A stretch of DNA of 64,000 nt from Pseudomonadota bacterium (GTDB lineage Bacteria; Pseudomonadota; Gammaproteobacteria; Steroidobacterales; Steroidobacteraceae). The translations under genes were made by a program, and so were the position numbers. Shown here piece after piece: positions 1 to 8,185 of the stretch. Where the stretch lies: contig JANXWS010000003.1 of assembly GCA_025351005.1 (NCBI GenBank), positions 62,001 through 126,000 on the forward strand. Reading direction: 5' to 3'. The notes beneath the pieces were generated by a model, which was given only the letters and a program-made list of their open reading frames with translations, did no database searches and was not told where the DNA came from. How positions within the stretch are numbered: the first letter of the stretch is position 1; every line of letters begins with the position of its first letter.

Positions 1-344
1 TGGAGGCGGTCGCACGCACCTACCTGCACCTGGGCGAGGTCCTCGAGCTCGACGTGCTGCGGCTGCAGATCGACGCGCTGCCGGTCGCCGGCCACTGGCA
101 GTCGGTCGCGCGCGGCTCGCTGCGCGACGACCTGTACCAGCTGCACAGCTCGCTGACGGCCGCGGTCCTCGGGCGCAGCCGTCAGGTCGATGCGGCCCGC
201 GCGACGGCCGCCTGGCTCGCGGCCCGCCGCCGGCCGGTCGAGCACCTGCGCCGCATCTTCGCCGACATGGCGAGCAGCAAAGAGGTCGACTTTCCGACGC
301 TGTCGGTGGCGCTGCAATCGCTCCGACGCCTGGAAGCCGACTGA
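1..344 (+). CDS. NAD-specific glutamate dehydrogenase (large type), C-terminal end, partial
   Basis: The reading frame is open from base 3 and ends in TGA at 344, so only about 113 C-terminal residues are present and the gene starts before the window. The stretch reading [20 protein letters not shown] is the conserved C-terminal segment of the very large (about 1,600 residue) NAD-dependent glutamate dehydrogenases of Proteobacteria, which deaminate glutamate to 2-oxoglutarate in the cytosol. The catalytic domain lies outside the window, so the assignment rests on this tail alone. It is followed after 109 bp by gpmA on the same strand, with no obvious hairpin between them. Confidence 0.8.
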   Translation, partial: EAVARTYLHLGEVLELDVLRLQIDALPVAGHWQSVARGSLRDDLYQLHSSLTAAVLGRSRQVDAARATAAWLAARRRPVEHLRRIFADMASSKEVDFPTLSVALQSLRRLEAD

Positions 345-453
345 GCGCGGCCGCGGGACGCCTGCCGCGCTCGGGTCCGAGGGCTGGACCCGCTGCAGGT
401 CTGCCGCTAGTTTCCGCCGTGCCGGCCGCCCGTGGCCCGAGGGAGACGCCGCC

Positions 454-1212
454 GTGACCGATTTCGCTGGCAGGCTCGTGCTGGTGCGGCACGGCCAGAG
501 CACCTGGAACCTCGAGAACCTTTTCACCGGCTGGACCGACGTCGATCTCACCGAGCTCGGCCGGGCGGAGGCCGCCGAGGCCGGTCGCCTGCTGGCCGCC
601 GAGGGCTTTGCCTTCGACCTGGCGCTCACCTCGGTACTGAAGCGGGCGATCCGGACGCTGTGGATCGTGCAGGACACGATGGACCGGATGTGGGTCCCGG
701 TCGAGCGCAGCTGGCGCCTCAACGAGCGCCACTACGGCGCACTGCAGGGGCTCGACAAGGCGCAGACGGTCGCGCTGCATGGCGCGGAGCAGGTCAAGAT
801 CTGGCGCCGCAGCTACGCCGTGCCGCCGCCACCGCTCGCCGACGACGACCGGCGCCACCCGCGTTTCGACCCGCGCTACGCGCTGCTGCCGCCGGCCGAC
901 CTGCCGGCGACCGAGTCGCTCAAGGACACGCTCGCCCGCGTCGAGCCGTACTGGTCCGCGCGCATCGGGCCGGAGCTGCGCGCCGGCCGCCACGTGCTCG
1001 TCGTCGCGCACGGCAACAGCCTGCGGGCGCTCGTCAAGATGCTGGACGGCATGAGCGAGACGGAGATCGTCGGGTTCAACATCCCGACCGGCGTCCCGAT
1101 GATCTACGACCTCGACCGGCAGCTCCGCTCGCGCGGTCGGCGCTTTCTCGGCGATCCGGCGGCGATCGCGGCGGCCGCCGAAGCGGTGCGACGCCAGACG
1201 GAAGCGCGCTAG
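454..1212 (+). CDS. gpmA: 2,3-bisphosphoglycerate-dependent phosphoglycerate mutase
   Basis: A cytosolic glycolytic/gluconeogenic enzyme interconverting 3- and 2-phosphoglycerate through a phosphohistidine. The protein is 252 residues, normal for the dPGM family (about 250). The phosphoenzyme motif [10 protein letters not shown] is at residues 10-19 (His-13), the second conserved His lies in VVAHGNS (His-186), and the family motifs [15 protein letters not shown] and ERHYGALQG are intact. The GTG start at 454 is chosen because it follows a GGGAGA ribosome site at 441-446 and sits just before the conserved N-terminus; an upstream extension would add non-family sequence. It stands alone, facing the ferredoxin gene tail to tail. 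Confidence 0.95.
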   Translation: MTDFAGRLVLVRHGQSTWNLENLFTGWTDVDLTELGRAEAAEAGRLLAAEGFAFDLALTSVLKRAIRTLWIVQDTMDRMWVPVERSWRLNERHYGALQGLDKAQTVALHGAEQVKIWRRSYAVPPPPLADDDRRHPRFDPRYALLPPADLPATESLKDTLARVEPYWSARIGPELRAGRHVLVVAHGNSLRALVKMLDGMSETEIVGFNIPTGVPMIYDLDRQLRSRGRRFLGDPAAIAAAAEAVRRQTEAR

Positions 1213-1260
1213 GGGTCGCGGTGGCGGGTGCGCGGCGCCGGCGCGCCGGGCCGCACGTCG

Positions 1261-1575
1261 TCACTCGTCGGGCGCGATCTCGACCCGCAGTCCGGACAGC
1301 GACTCGGTGAACGGCACCTGGCAGGAGAGCCGGGACGTCGGCTTGAAACTCGAGAGCTCGCGCAGGATCTCGATCTCGTCGCCCTGGCGCGGCGGCAGCC
1401 GACCGATCCAGGCCTCGTCGACCCACACGTGGCAGGTCGCGCACGAGCACATGCCGCCGCAGATCGCGGGCACGCCGTAGTCGAGTTCGCGCAGGGTCTC
1501 CATGACCGAGACGCCGACGCGCCCGGCGACGCGATGCTCCTTGCCCCGCCTGTCGACGATCACCAGCTCGGCCAT
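1261..1575 (-). CDS. 2Fe-2S ferredoxin, adrenodoxin/putidaredoxin type
   Basis: A 104-residue soluble electron carrier. Cluster ligands are Cys-39, Cys-45, Cys-48 (the C-x5-C-x2-C loop CGGMCSCATC) and Cys-85 (LSCQVP), the vertebrate-type/adrenodoxin arrangement rather than the plant type. An extra Cys-43 lies inside the loop. The ATG at 1575 begins MAELVIVD, the usual first beta strand; a longer frame upstream is not family-like. These ferredoxins normally serve cytochrome P450s or Rieske oxygenases, but none is adjacent. The NADP reductase at 35.9-36.9 kb is a conceivable electron donor, which is only inference. Confidence 0.9.
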   Translation of the reverse strand: MAELVIVDRRGKEHRVAGRVGVSVMETLRELDYGVPAICGGMCSCATCHVWVDEAWIGRLPPRQGDEIEILRELSSFKPTSRLSCQVPFTESLSGLRVEIAPDE

Positions 1576-1723
1576 CCGCGACTCCGTTGCCCGCCCGAAT
1601 GGCGGCGGATATTGCGGGGCAGCAACCGTTTGCGCAACTCGGGCAGCCGCCTGCCGGCCCATCCGGCAGCCGCCTGCCGGCCGGCCCGCTTACCGTCGCG
1701 TCCGGCGTCGCCGCGCGGCGAGG
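1576..1723. other. Intergenic region with paired hairpins
   Basis: The gap between the kinase stop and the ferredoxin start (both minus strand) contains two direct copies of an 18-bp GC-rich word, each forming a hairpin (see repeat entry). No T-tract follows, so it is not a classic intrinsic terminator. Confidence 0.5.
1642..1682. repeat. Tandem 18-bp REP-like hairpin repeat
   Basis: GGCAGCCGCCTGCCGGCC occurs exactly at 1642-1659 and 1665-1682, 23 bp apart. The second copy extends to a 7-bp stem (CCGGCAG at 1663-1669 with CTGCCGG at 1674-1680) and a 4-base loop; the first has a 5-bp stem. The arrangement resembles REP/BIME elements found after operons, and it lies just downstream of the pnuC-kinase pair on the minus strand. 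Whether it recurs in the genome cannot be seen here. Confidence 0.55.
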
Positions 1724-2593
1724 CTAGATCTCCTGCTCGGCCGGGTCGATCCGCAGACGAGCCAGCAGCGCCTCGCGCCGCCCGGCCGCGAGGCTGTCCC
1801 AGGCCCGCGCGGCGTCGAGCCACAGAGCGTGCAGGCAGTCGAACACCAGGCACATCTCCGTGACGCGCTCGGCAGCGAACGGCTTCCCGTAGGCCGCGAA
1901 CAGCAGCTCGCGCTGCGCCGGATCGAGGTCGTGGTAGCCGATGACCGCGGCGAGTTCGAACAGCGGATCGCCGACCCCGCCATACTCCCAGTCGACGAAC
2001 CACGGCCGCTCCGCGACGATCACGTTGAGGTGATGCAGGTCGTTGTGGCAGAAGGCGACCGCGTCCTGGCGGTACTTGGCGAGCGAGCAGCGCAGGCGCG
2101 CGCCGAGGTCCGCGCGCGACACCGGGCCGGGCGGCACGTCGGGGAGCTCCATGTAGTGCGCGAGCGCCTCGTGCACGTCGAGCCGGCGCACGTCGCGGGG
2201 CGGCGGCACGGCGTGCAGTTCGGCGAGCCGCATGCCGAGCGCGCGCAGCCCCTCGGGCGCTGCGAGCTCCGCGGCGCTCATCGTGTGACCGGCGATGAAC
2301 TCGGTGACCAGCAGCCCCTGTTCGGGGTTCGCATGCACGATTGAAGGCGCGAAGCCGAGCCGCGCCGCCGCCGCGTGCACCTGGCGCTCAGCGACGCGGT
2401 TGATGGCGAAGGTCCCGTCGGCGGCGCCGGCCAGGCGCACGACCCAGTCGCCGGCCGCCGAGCGGACCCGCGCGCTCTGATTCGCGGTGCCGCCCGCCAG
2501 CGCCTCGACGACAACGCCCGCCGCAAGCGCGGCGCGTCCGGCGGCGAAGCCCTCGAGCGCCGCGGCGACCGGAGACTCGCTCGCGCGCGTCAC
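1724..2593 (-). CDS. Choline/thiamine kinase-like phosphotransferase (APH fold)
   Basis: A 289-residue cytosolic kinase of the aminoglycoside phosphotransferase/choline kinase fold. The catalytic loop FCHNDLHHLN (residues 181-190, Asp-185) and metal-binding FVDWEYG (Asp-201) are intact. The GTG start at 2593 overlaps the stop of the upstream pnuC-family gene (GTGA), so translation is probably coupled. Family members phosphorylate choline, ethanolamine, thiamine (ThiK) or aminoglycosides. Because the partner is a PnuC-family vitamin permease, which traps substrates by phosphorylation, a vitamin kinase such as ThiK is the most attractive reading. It is not NadR, the usual partner for nicotinamide riboside. 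Substrate remains inference. Confidence 0.8.
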   Translation of the reverse strand: MTRASESPVAAALEGFAAGRAALAAGVVVEALAGGTANQSARVRSAAGDWVVRLAGAADGTFAINRVAERQVHAAAARLGFAPSIVHANPEQGLLVTEFIAGHTMSAAELAAPEGLRALGMRLAELHAVPPPRDVRRLDVHEALAHYMELPDVPPGPVSRADLGARLRCSLAKYRQDAVAFCHNDLHHLNVIVAERPWFVDWEYGGVGDPLFELAAVIGYHDLDPAQRELLFAAYGKPFAAERVTEMCLVFDCLHALWLDAARAWDSLAAGRREALLARLRIDPAEQEI

Positions 2594-3219
2594 GCGCCGG
2601 CCCGCGGTGCGAGCGTCCGTCCCTGCATGTCGATCCACCAGCTGCGCCAGCCGACCAAGACCAGCCCCACGTACAGTCCGTACATGAGCATGGACGCGAA
2701 CAGGCGCTCGCGCCAGCACAGCACCGCCGTCAGCGCGTCCACGAGCAGCCACCACGCCCAGTTGTCGATCTTCTTGCGCGCCACCAGCCAGGTCGCGAAT
2801 ACGCTGGCCCAGGTCGTGACCGAATCGAGCAGCGGGTCGGGCGAGCCGGTCTCGCGGGCGAGCCAGCTCGCGGTCGCGAGCGTAGCGGCGGCGACGCCGG
2901 CGAGGCCCAGCCCCTGCGTGCGCCACGACGAGCGACTGACCCGGAGCGTCGCGCCGCCCGCCCCCGCACGCCAGGCGCGCCAGCCGTACAGCGAGACGGC
3001 GACGTAATACGCCTGCAAGGTCGCTTGCATGTACAGCCGTGCCGCGTAGAAGACGTAGAGGTAGAGCACCGTGCTCGCGAGCCCGGCCAGCCAGCAGGCC
3101 CGCTGCTGTCGGATCACGAGCACGACAAAGACCACGCCGAGCAGTGCGGCGAGCGCCTCGACGGGCGAGGTCCCGGCCCAGGCGGCCGAGATCGCCGCGG
3201 CCAGCCCGCCGAGGCTCAC
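2590..3219 (-). CDS. PnuC-family vitamin transporter (nicotinamide riboside or thiamine)
   Basis: A 209-residue inner-membrane protein with about seven hydrophobic segments. The C-terminal family signature is clear: SVTTWASVFATWLVARKKID followed by NWAWW (about residues 131-156). PnuC proteins carry nicotinamide riboside by facilitated diffusion; close relatives PnuT, PnuX and PnuN carry thiamine, riboflavin or deoxynucleosides. The GTG start at 3219 gives the expected length. The gene forms a translationally coupled pair with a small-molecule kinase. No TPP riboswitch or other recognisable riboswitch is visible in the 92-bp leader shared with the divergent phzF-like gene, so the substrate cannot be set from regulation. 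Confidence 0.85.
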   Translation of the reverse strand: MSLGGLAAAISAAWAGTSPVEALAALLGVVFVVLVIRQQRACWLAGLASTVLYLYVFYAARLYMQATLQAYYVAVSLYGWRAWRAGAGGATLRVSRSSWRTQGLGLAGVAAATLATASWLARETGSPDPLLDSVTTWASVFATWLVARKKIDNWAWWLLVDALTAVLCWRERLFASMLMYGLYVGLVLVGWRSWWIDMQGRTLAPRAGA

Positions 3220-3273
3220 CGCACGCTCCGGCGGCGCCGGGCCCGCCCGTCACCGGCCGCCGGCGCAGGCTGG

Positions 3274-3279
3274 TAAGAT
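3274..3279 (+). promoter_or_regulatory. Possible -10 element upstream of phzF-like gene
   Basis: TAAGAT lies 33 bp before the ATG in the divergent spacer, one of the few AT-rich words there. No good -35 is seen, so this is weak. Confidence 0.3.
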
Positions 3280-3311
3280 CGCGCCCCTGCCAGTCCGAGG
3301 TCGACCGCCCC

Positions 3312-4220
3312 ATGGCCAAGCGCGCCGTCACCGTGTTTCAAGTCGACGTGTTCACGGACCGGTTGTTCGCCGGCAATCCGGCCGGCGTCGTGCTCGGCGC
3401 GGAGCGCCTCGCCGAGACCGACATGCAGGCGCTGGCGCGCGAGATCAACAACTCTGATTCCGCATTCGTGCTGCCGCCGGACGGCCCCGATCACGACGTG
3501 CACCTGCGCTTCTTCACGCCGACCCGCGAGGTCGCGTTCGTCGGCCACGCCAGCGTCGCGGCGCACGTCGCCCGGGTCGCGGCCGGCGAGGCCAAGACAG
3601 GACGGCTGCGCCAGAAGTCCCGCTCGGGCATCCACGCCGTCGAGATTTCCGGCACCGCGGGCGCAGTGCACGTCGCGGTCGCCATTCCGGCGCCGCAGTT
3701 CCAGCCGGCCATCGACGCCGGCGCCCGCTCGCGGCTGCTCGACATCTTCGGCATGGATACCGCGGCGCTCGACCCCAAGTGCCCGCTGGTGGTGACGAAG
3801 CGCACCAGCACGCGGCTGATGATCGGGCTGCGCTCGGCCCATCTGCTGGCGTCGCTGCAGCCGGACCTCGAGGAGCTCAAGCGCATGACGCCACACCTCG
3901 GCGCCGACGGCTTCTTCCTGTTCGTTCGCAATGCCCGCGGCCCCGGCACGACCGAATCGCGGCTGTTCTCCCCGGTGCTCGGCATTCCCGAGGATCCGGT
4001 CAGCGGCAACGCGCACGGCATGCTCGGCGCCTACCTGGTCGAGCACGGGCTGCTGCCGGTGGCGAACGGCCGCGCCCGGCTGCGCGGCTATCAGGGCAGC
4101 AGCATGCAACGACCGGGCGAGGTCGAGGTCGAGGTCGACGTGGTCGGCGGCAAGGCGACCCAGATCACGATCAGCGGCGCCGCGCGCATCGTGTTCACGA
4201 CCGAGATCGTGCTCGACTGA
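3312..4220 (+). CDS. PhzF-family isomerase/epimerase-like protein
   Basis: A 302-residue protein with the two-lobed diaminopimelate-epimerase-like PhzF fold. N-lobe signature VFQVDVFTDRLFAGNPAGVV is at residues 8-27, the loop REVAFVGHAS follows, and the C-lobe signature PEDPVSGNAHG is near residues 223-233. In characterised PhzF the acid-base residue is a Glu in NLSET; here the matching position is Asp-49 in NNSDSAF, a conservative but notable change. There are no other phenazine genes nearby, so this is a stand-alone member of the broad family whose substrate is usually unknown. The ATG start at 3312 fits the family N-terminus. Confidence 0.88.
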   Translation: MAKRAVTVFQVDVFTDRLFAGNPAGVVLGAERLAETDMQALAREINNSDSAFVLPPDGPDHDVHLRFFTPTREVAFVGHASVAAHVARVAAGEAKTGRLRQKSRSGIHAVEISGTAGAVHVAVAIPAPQFQPAIDAGARSRLLDIFGMDTAALDPKCPLVVTKRTSTRLMIGLRSAHLLASLQPDLEELKRMTPHLGADGFFLFVRNARGPGTTESRLFSPVLGIPEDPVSGNAHGMLGAYLVEHGLLPVANGRARLRGYQGSSMQRPGEVEVEVDVVGGKATQITISGAARIVFTTEIVLD

Positions 4221-4345
4221 GCGCCTTCGCTCGCGCTCGGGGGAGCCCGGTCGGCTGACGGCAGCAGCCGGGCGTCGTCTGCGTTCGCTCGCCGCCACGC
4301 CCCAGGGCCGCAGCGTGCCGCAGCGGTCGCGGGGCGCGGAGCGAC

Positions 4346-5593
4346 TCATGCCGGATCCGCACCGCCCGGTGCCGCGAGCTCGCCCTCCCACGACGCCACC
4401 ACCACCGTCGCGATCGAATTGCCAACGACGTTGGTCGCGCTGCGGCCCATGTCGAGGAACTGGTCGACCGCGAGAATCAGCACCAGGCCCGCTTCCGGAA
4501 TGTGGAAGTGCGCCAGCGTCGCCGCGATCACGACCAGCGAGGCGCGCGGCACGCCCGCCATGCCCTTGCTGGTCACGAGCAGCAGCAGCAGCATCGACAC
4601 CTGCTGCCCGACCGACAGGCCGATGCCGTAGGCCTGCGCGATGAAGAGCGTCGCGAAGGTGCAATACATCATCGAGCCGTCAAGGTTGAACGAGTAACCG
4701 AGCGGCAGCACGAAGCTCGCGATGCGGTTGTTGACGCCGAAACGCTCCAGCTGCTCGAGCGTCTTCGGGTAGGCCGCCTCCGAGCTCGCGGTCGAGAACG
4801 CGAGCAGCACCGGTGCGCGGATCGCCGGTGGGAGGCTGAAGATGCGCCGCCCGAGCACGAGAGAACCGAGCGCGAACAGCGTCAGCCACAGCACGCCCAG
4901 CGACAGGTAGAAGCCGCCGATGAATCGGCCGTAGCTGACCAGCACACCGAGGCCGCGCGTCGTCACGACCGCGGCGATCGCCGCGAACACGGCGACCGGC
5001 GCCAGCAGCATCACGTAGCCCGTCACCCGCAGCATCACCTGCACCAGGCCCTCCAGCACCTCGACCAGCATCCGGGCGCGGGCGCCGAGCGCGGCGAGCG
5101 CCGTGCCGAAGAACGCGGTGAAGACGACGATCTGCAGGATCTCGTTGGCAGCCATCGCCTCGGCGAACGACCGCGGTACCAGGTGCGTGACGAATTCGCG
5201 CAGGTTGAGCGCCGCCGCCGGCACGCCGCTCTCGGCGCCGCCGCCCGGCAGCGGCAGGCCGAGCGAGGCGCCCGGCGCGAGCAGCGTCACCATGACGGTG
5301 CCGAGCAGCAGCGACACGACCGAGGCCAGCAGGAACCAGCCGAGCGTGCGCAGGCCGACGCGACCGAGCCGGCTGGTGTCGCCCATGTGCGCGATGCCGA
5401 CGCTGAGCGTCGCGAAGACCAGCGGCGCGATAATCATCTTGATCAGGCGCAGGAACACGTCGGTCGCGATGCCGAAGTAGCCGCCGAGCGCGGCCAGCGT
5501 CGCAGGGTCGGTGACGCCGGCGTGGCAGAGGCTGCCGGTGACGACGCCGAGCACCATCGCGAGCACGACGTAGAGCGTGAACCCTCCGGACAT
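4346..5593 (-). CDS. Dicarboxylate/amino acid:cation symporter (DAACS family)
   Basis: A 415-residue inner-membrane transporter of the GltP/DctA family, importing C4-dicarboxylates or acidic amino acids with Na+ or H+. Visible family features are RLIKMIIAPLVFATLSVGIAH near residues 49-69, the serine-rich hairpin AFSTASSEAAYPKTLEQLE, the substrate-binding LPLGYSFNLDGSMMYC stretch, and the late MGRSATNVVGNSIAT motif (Asp/Arg/Asn binding site). Length is normal and about eight membrane segments plus two re-entrant loops are expected. It is monocistronic; substrate specificity (aspartate/glutamate against succinate) cannot be fixed by eye. Confidence 0.92.
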   Translation of the reverse strand: MSGGFTLYVVLAMVLGVVTGSLCHAGVTDPATLAALGGYFGIATDVFLRLIKMIIAPLVFATLSVGIAHMGDTSRLGRVGLRTLGWFLLASVVSLLLGTVMVTLLAPGASLGLPLPGGGAESGVPAAALNLREFVTHLVPRSFAEAMAANEILQIVVFTAFFGTALAALGARARMLVEVLEGLVQVMLRVTGYVMLLAPVAVFAAIAAVVTTRGLGVLVSYGRFIGGFYLSLGVLWLTLFALGSLVLGRRIFSLPPAIRAPVLLAFSTASSEAAYPKTLEQLERFGVNNRIASFVLPLGYSFNLDGSMMYCTFATLFIAQAYGIGLSVGQQVSMLLLLLVTSKGMAGVPRASLVVIAATLAHFHIPEAGLVLILAVDQFLDMGRSATNVVGNSIATVVVASWEGELAAPGGADPA

Positions 5594-5624
5594 GCACTCC
5601 CCTCCGCGCCGCGACTGTGGCGCG

Positions 5625-7127
5625 TCAGGCGCCGCCGTGCAAGGCCGGGGGCCGCGGCGCAGGACGCCGCGCCCGGATCACACCCCGTCCGCCGGCGAGC
5701 AGCAGCACATGGTCGATCTCGGGCACCAAGTCGCTCGCGTGGTGCGCCGCGACCACGAGCTGCACGCCCGCGTGCGCCAGCGCCGTCAGCAGCGCCCGCA
5801 CCCGCGAGCGAAACGAGGCGTCGAGCCCGGTCAGAGGCTCATCGAGCAACAGCGCCTCGGGCCGCGGCACCAGCGCGCGAGCGAACAGTGCCAGCCGGCG
5901 CTCGCCGTAGGAGAGCGTTGCCGCGGAACGCGCCATATCGACGTCGAGCCCGATGCCCGCGAGCGCCGCTGTCGCGCGCGCGAGCTCGCGCGCCGCGGGC
6001 GGCTCGTCGAGGCCGACGCTCGCGCGCAGCCCGCTGACGACGAACTCGCCCACGCTCACCGCGGCGAGATACTCGGCCTGCAGTTCCGGCGACACCAGGC
6101 CGACGCGCCGCCGCCAGCTCGCGAGGTCGCTGCCCGGCGGCTGGCCGCGGCGCACGATGCGGCCACCTAGCGCCACCGGCACGAGACCGTACAGGCAGCC
6201 GAGCACGGTCGACTTGCCGCTGCCGTTTGCGCCCTGCACGGCCCAGTGTTCGCCGGCGGCGATGCGCCAGTCGAGGCCGCGCACGACCGGGCGGTAGTCG
6301 CGGTAGAGGTCGACGCCGTGGAGCTCGACGAGCGCGGCGGCGCTCGGTGGCCTGGGCGACGCGAGGCGCGCCAGCGGCTTGGCCACGACGCAGGGCGGCG
6401 TGGCTAGCCAGCGCGCCGGTGCGGCCGCCCGCGCACCGTCGTAGACGAGGCGCCCGCGCGCGACCACCAGCGCGCGGCGAAACGCCCGCGGTGCGTCCTC
6501 GGCGCGGTGCGCGGCCAGCACGATGGTCATGCGCGTGCGCGCGAGACGCGCGAGCTCGCGGTCGAGCAGCGCCCGGCCGTCGCGGTCGAGCCCGTTGTGC
6601 GGCTCGTCCAGCAGCAGCAGTCGCGGGCGTGCCGCCAGTGCGCGCGCCAGCAGCACGCGCCGCCGCTCGCCGTAGGAGAGCGACAGGAAGCTCCGGCGCC
6701 GCAGCGGCCAGAGCTTGAGGCGCACGAGCAGCCGCCGCACGCGGCGGCGGGCCGCCGGGCCGGGCGCGACCAGCGGGCGGTCGCCGCCGTGGGTGCCGGT
6801 GGCGACGACCCGCTGGACGGAGAAGTTCCAGTCGTAGCGGTGGTACTTGTCCTGGCGCTCACCGCCGACGTAGGCGAGCCGCGGCAGCAGTTCGCTGAGC
6901 TCGAGCGCACGGCCACGGCCATCGCGGTAGTCGCGCCGCCCGCGGCCGGTCGGCGTCGGCCAGCGCGCGCCTGCCAGCAGCTTCAGCAGCTGCGTCTTGC
7001 CGGCGCCGTTGGCACCGAGCAGCAGGCAGTGCTCACCGGGCGCGAGGTCGAGGTTGAGGTGTTGGAGCACGCGGCGCCCGCCGAGCACAAGCCCCACGTG
7101 CCGGCAGCAGACGCCGACTCCGCTCAC
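5625..7127 (-). CDS. Tandem ABC ATP-binding protein (ModF/PhrA-like)
   Basis: A 500-residue cytosolic protein made of two complete ABC nucleotide-binding domains and no membrane segments. Domain 1 has Walker A GANGAGKTQ (about 38-46) and Walker B LLLLDEPHNGLD; domain 2 has Walker A GANGSGKST and Walker B ALLLDEPLTGLD. Both signature motifs read LSYGER instead of LSGGQ. This layout matches ModF and the so-called photorepair protein PhrA, whose role is poorly known. The GTG start at 7127 overlaps the stop of the MBL-fold gene by 4 bp. No permease partner is adjacent; a link to the Moco genes next door is speculation. Confidence 0.82.
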   Translation of the reverse strand: MSGVGVCCRHVGLVLGGRRVLQHLNLDLAPGEHCLLLGANGAGKTQLLKLLAGARWPTPTGRGRRDYRDGRGRALELSELLPRLAYVGGERQDKYHRYDWNFSVQRVVATGTHGGDRPLVAPGPAARRRVRRLLVRLKLWPLRRRSFLSLSYGERRRVLLARALAARPRLLLLDEPHNGLDRDGRALLDRELARLARTRMTIVLAAHRAEDAPRAFRRALVVARGRLVYDGARAAAPARWLATPPCVVAKPLARLASPRPPSAAALVELHGVDLYRDYRPVVRGLDWRIAAGEHWAVQGANGSGKSTVLGCLYGLVPVALGGRIVRRGQPPGSDLASWRRRVGLVSPELQAEYLAAVSVGEFVVSGLRASVGLDEPPAARELARATAALAGIGLDVDMARSAATLSYGERRLALFARALVPRPEALLLDEPLTGLDASFRSRVRALLTALAHAGVQLVVAAHHASDLVPEIDHVLLLAGGRGVIRARRPAPRPPALHGGA

Positions 7128-7978
7128 CGAGCCACCCAGGCGGACCCGGCGCGGCCGGCGCGGCCCTCGCGCCCGAGCTTGATCAGGTGCGCGAGCAGCG
7201 AGCAGCGGGCGACGTCGTGGAGTTCGGCGGCGACGTCGGCATACACGACCGGCAGCAGCGCGTCGAGCGTCGCGGGACCCAGCGCCGCGAGCGCGGCGAG
7301 CACGCGTGCCTCGCGCTCGAGCCGGTGGCGGATCAGCGCGGCGATGACCCGCTGCGGCTCCGCGAGCACCGGTCCGTGGCCCGGCGCGAGCGCCGCGAGG
7401 TCGAGCGTCGCGAGCCGCGCCAGCGACTGGAGGTACTCGGTCATGTCGCCGTCGGGCGGCACGATCACGGGCGACACCGTGCCGAGCACGTGGTCGCCGG
7501 TATAGAGGATCCTCGTCGGCTCATGGTGCCAGCAGACGTGGTTCGAGGCGTGTCCCGGCGTCGCCACCGCGAGCAGCGGGCCCGCGTCGCAGGCCAGCCG
7601 GTCCCCGTCCGCGATCGGCAGCGTGGCGACGAAGCTCGGGTCGTGGCCGGCGGCGTCGCGCGGCATACGGCCCGCGAGCGGCGCACCGTGCCGGAGCGCG
7701 AGCGGCGCGGCCGCCGGTGAGTGGTCCGGATGCGTATGCGTCACGGCGACGGCGGCGAGGCGCGCCGTGCCGAGCGCCGCATTGATCGCGTCGAGGTGCG
7801 GACCGAGCGCGGGCCCCGGGTCGAGTATCACGACCTCGCGACTGCCGAACAGGTAAGTGTTGGTGCCGGGGCCCGTCATCCGGCCAGGGTTCGGCGCGAC
7901 GATGCGCCGCACGCCCGCGCCGAGCGCCACGACCCGGCCGGGCGTCAGGTCGCCGGCCGCGGTGCCGCTCAAGGGCAT
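7124..7978 (-). CDS. MBL-fold metallo-hydrolase (LACTB2-like)
   Basis: A 284-residue cytosolic member of the metallo-beta-lactamase superfamily. The dinuclear zinc ligands are all present: THTHPDHS near residues 93-100, PGHASNH, LYTGDH and the C-terminal PGHGP. A C-terminal winged-helix-like segment (TLDALLPVVYADVAAELHDV onward) is as in LACTB2-type hydrolases, which act on RNA or thioesters. The ATG at 7978 is chosen because the sequence from there is family-like, while the frame upstream runs antisense through the next gene. It is first in a two-gene unit with the tandem ABC protein. Confidence 0.85.
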   Translation of the reverse strand: MPLSGTAAGDLTPGRVVALGAGVRRIVAPNPGRMTGPGTNTYLFGSREVVILDPGPALGPHLDAINAALGTARLAAVAVTHTHPDHSPAAAPLALRHGAPLAGRMPRDAAGHDPSFVATLPIADGDRLACDAGPLLAVATPGHASNHVCWHHEPTRILYTGDHVLGTVSPVIVPPDGDMTEYLQSLARLATLDLAALAPGHGPVLAEPQRVIAALIRHRLEREARVLAALAALGPATLDALLPVVYADVAAELHDVARCSLLAHLIKLGREGRAGRAGSAWVAR

Positions 7979-8133
7979 CGCGCGCTGCCGGCCACGGGCG
8001 GCGGCTGCGGTCGACGGGCGCACCCGGCTGTCGTCGGCAGGCTCACGCCGGAATGGTACCGGCCGGCGCGCGGCCGCCCTAGCACGGCCGGCTGCGAGCG
8101 GCCGGCGCCGGATCGCCCCCCGGGCGCCGAGCC

Positions 8134-8141
8134 TATAAGAT
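8134..8141 (+). promoter_or_regulatory. Possible -10 element for the periplasmic protein/Moco operon
   Basis: TATAAGAT lies 45-52 bp before the ATG of the small secreted protein in an otherwise GC-rich divergent spacer. No clear -35 is visible. Confidence 0.4.
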
Positions 8142-8185
8142 GGGCGCGGATTCCGGCCAATTCGGCCGGTAAGCGAGGACCGTTC

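Noticed and set aside
3312-4220. Part of a phenazine biosynthesis cluster
   Set aside because: No other phz genes nearby; PhzF-like proteins are widespread as singletons.
4502-6037. Long plus-strand open frame (about 511 codons) opposite the symporter and ABC genes
   Set aside because: It is antisense to two genes with clear family motifs; its translation is Arg/His/Gln-rich low-complexity sequence typical of shadow frames in GC-rich DNA.
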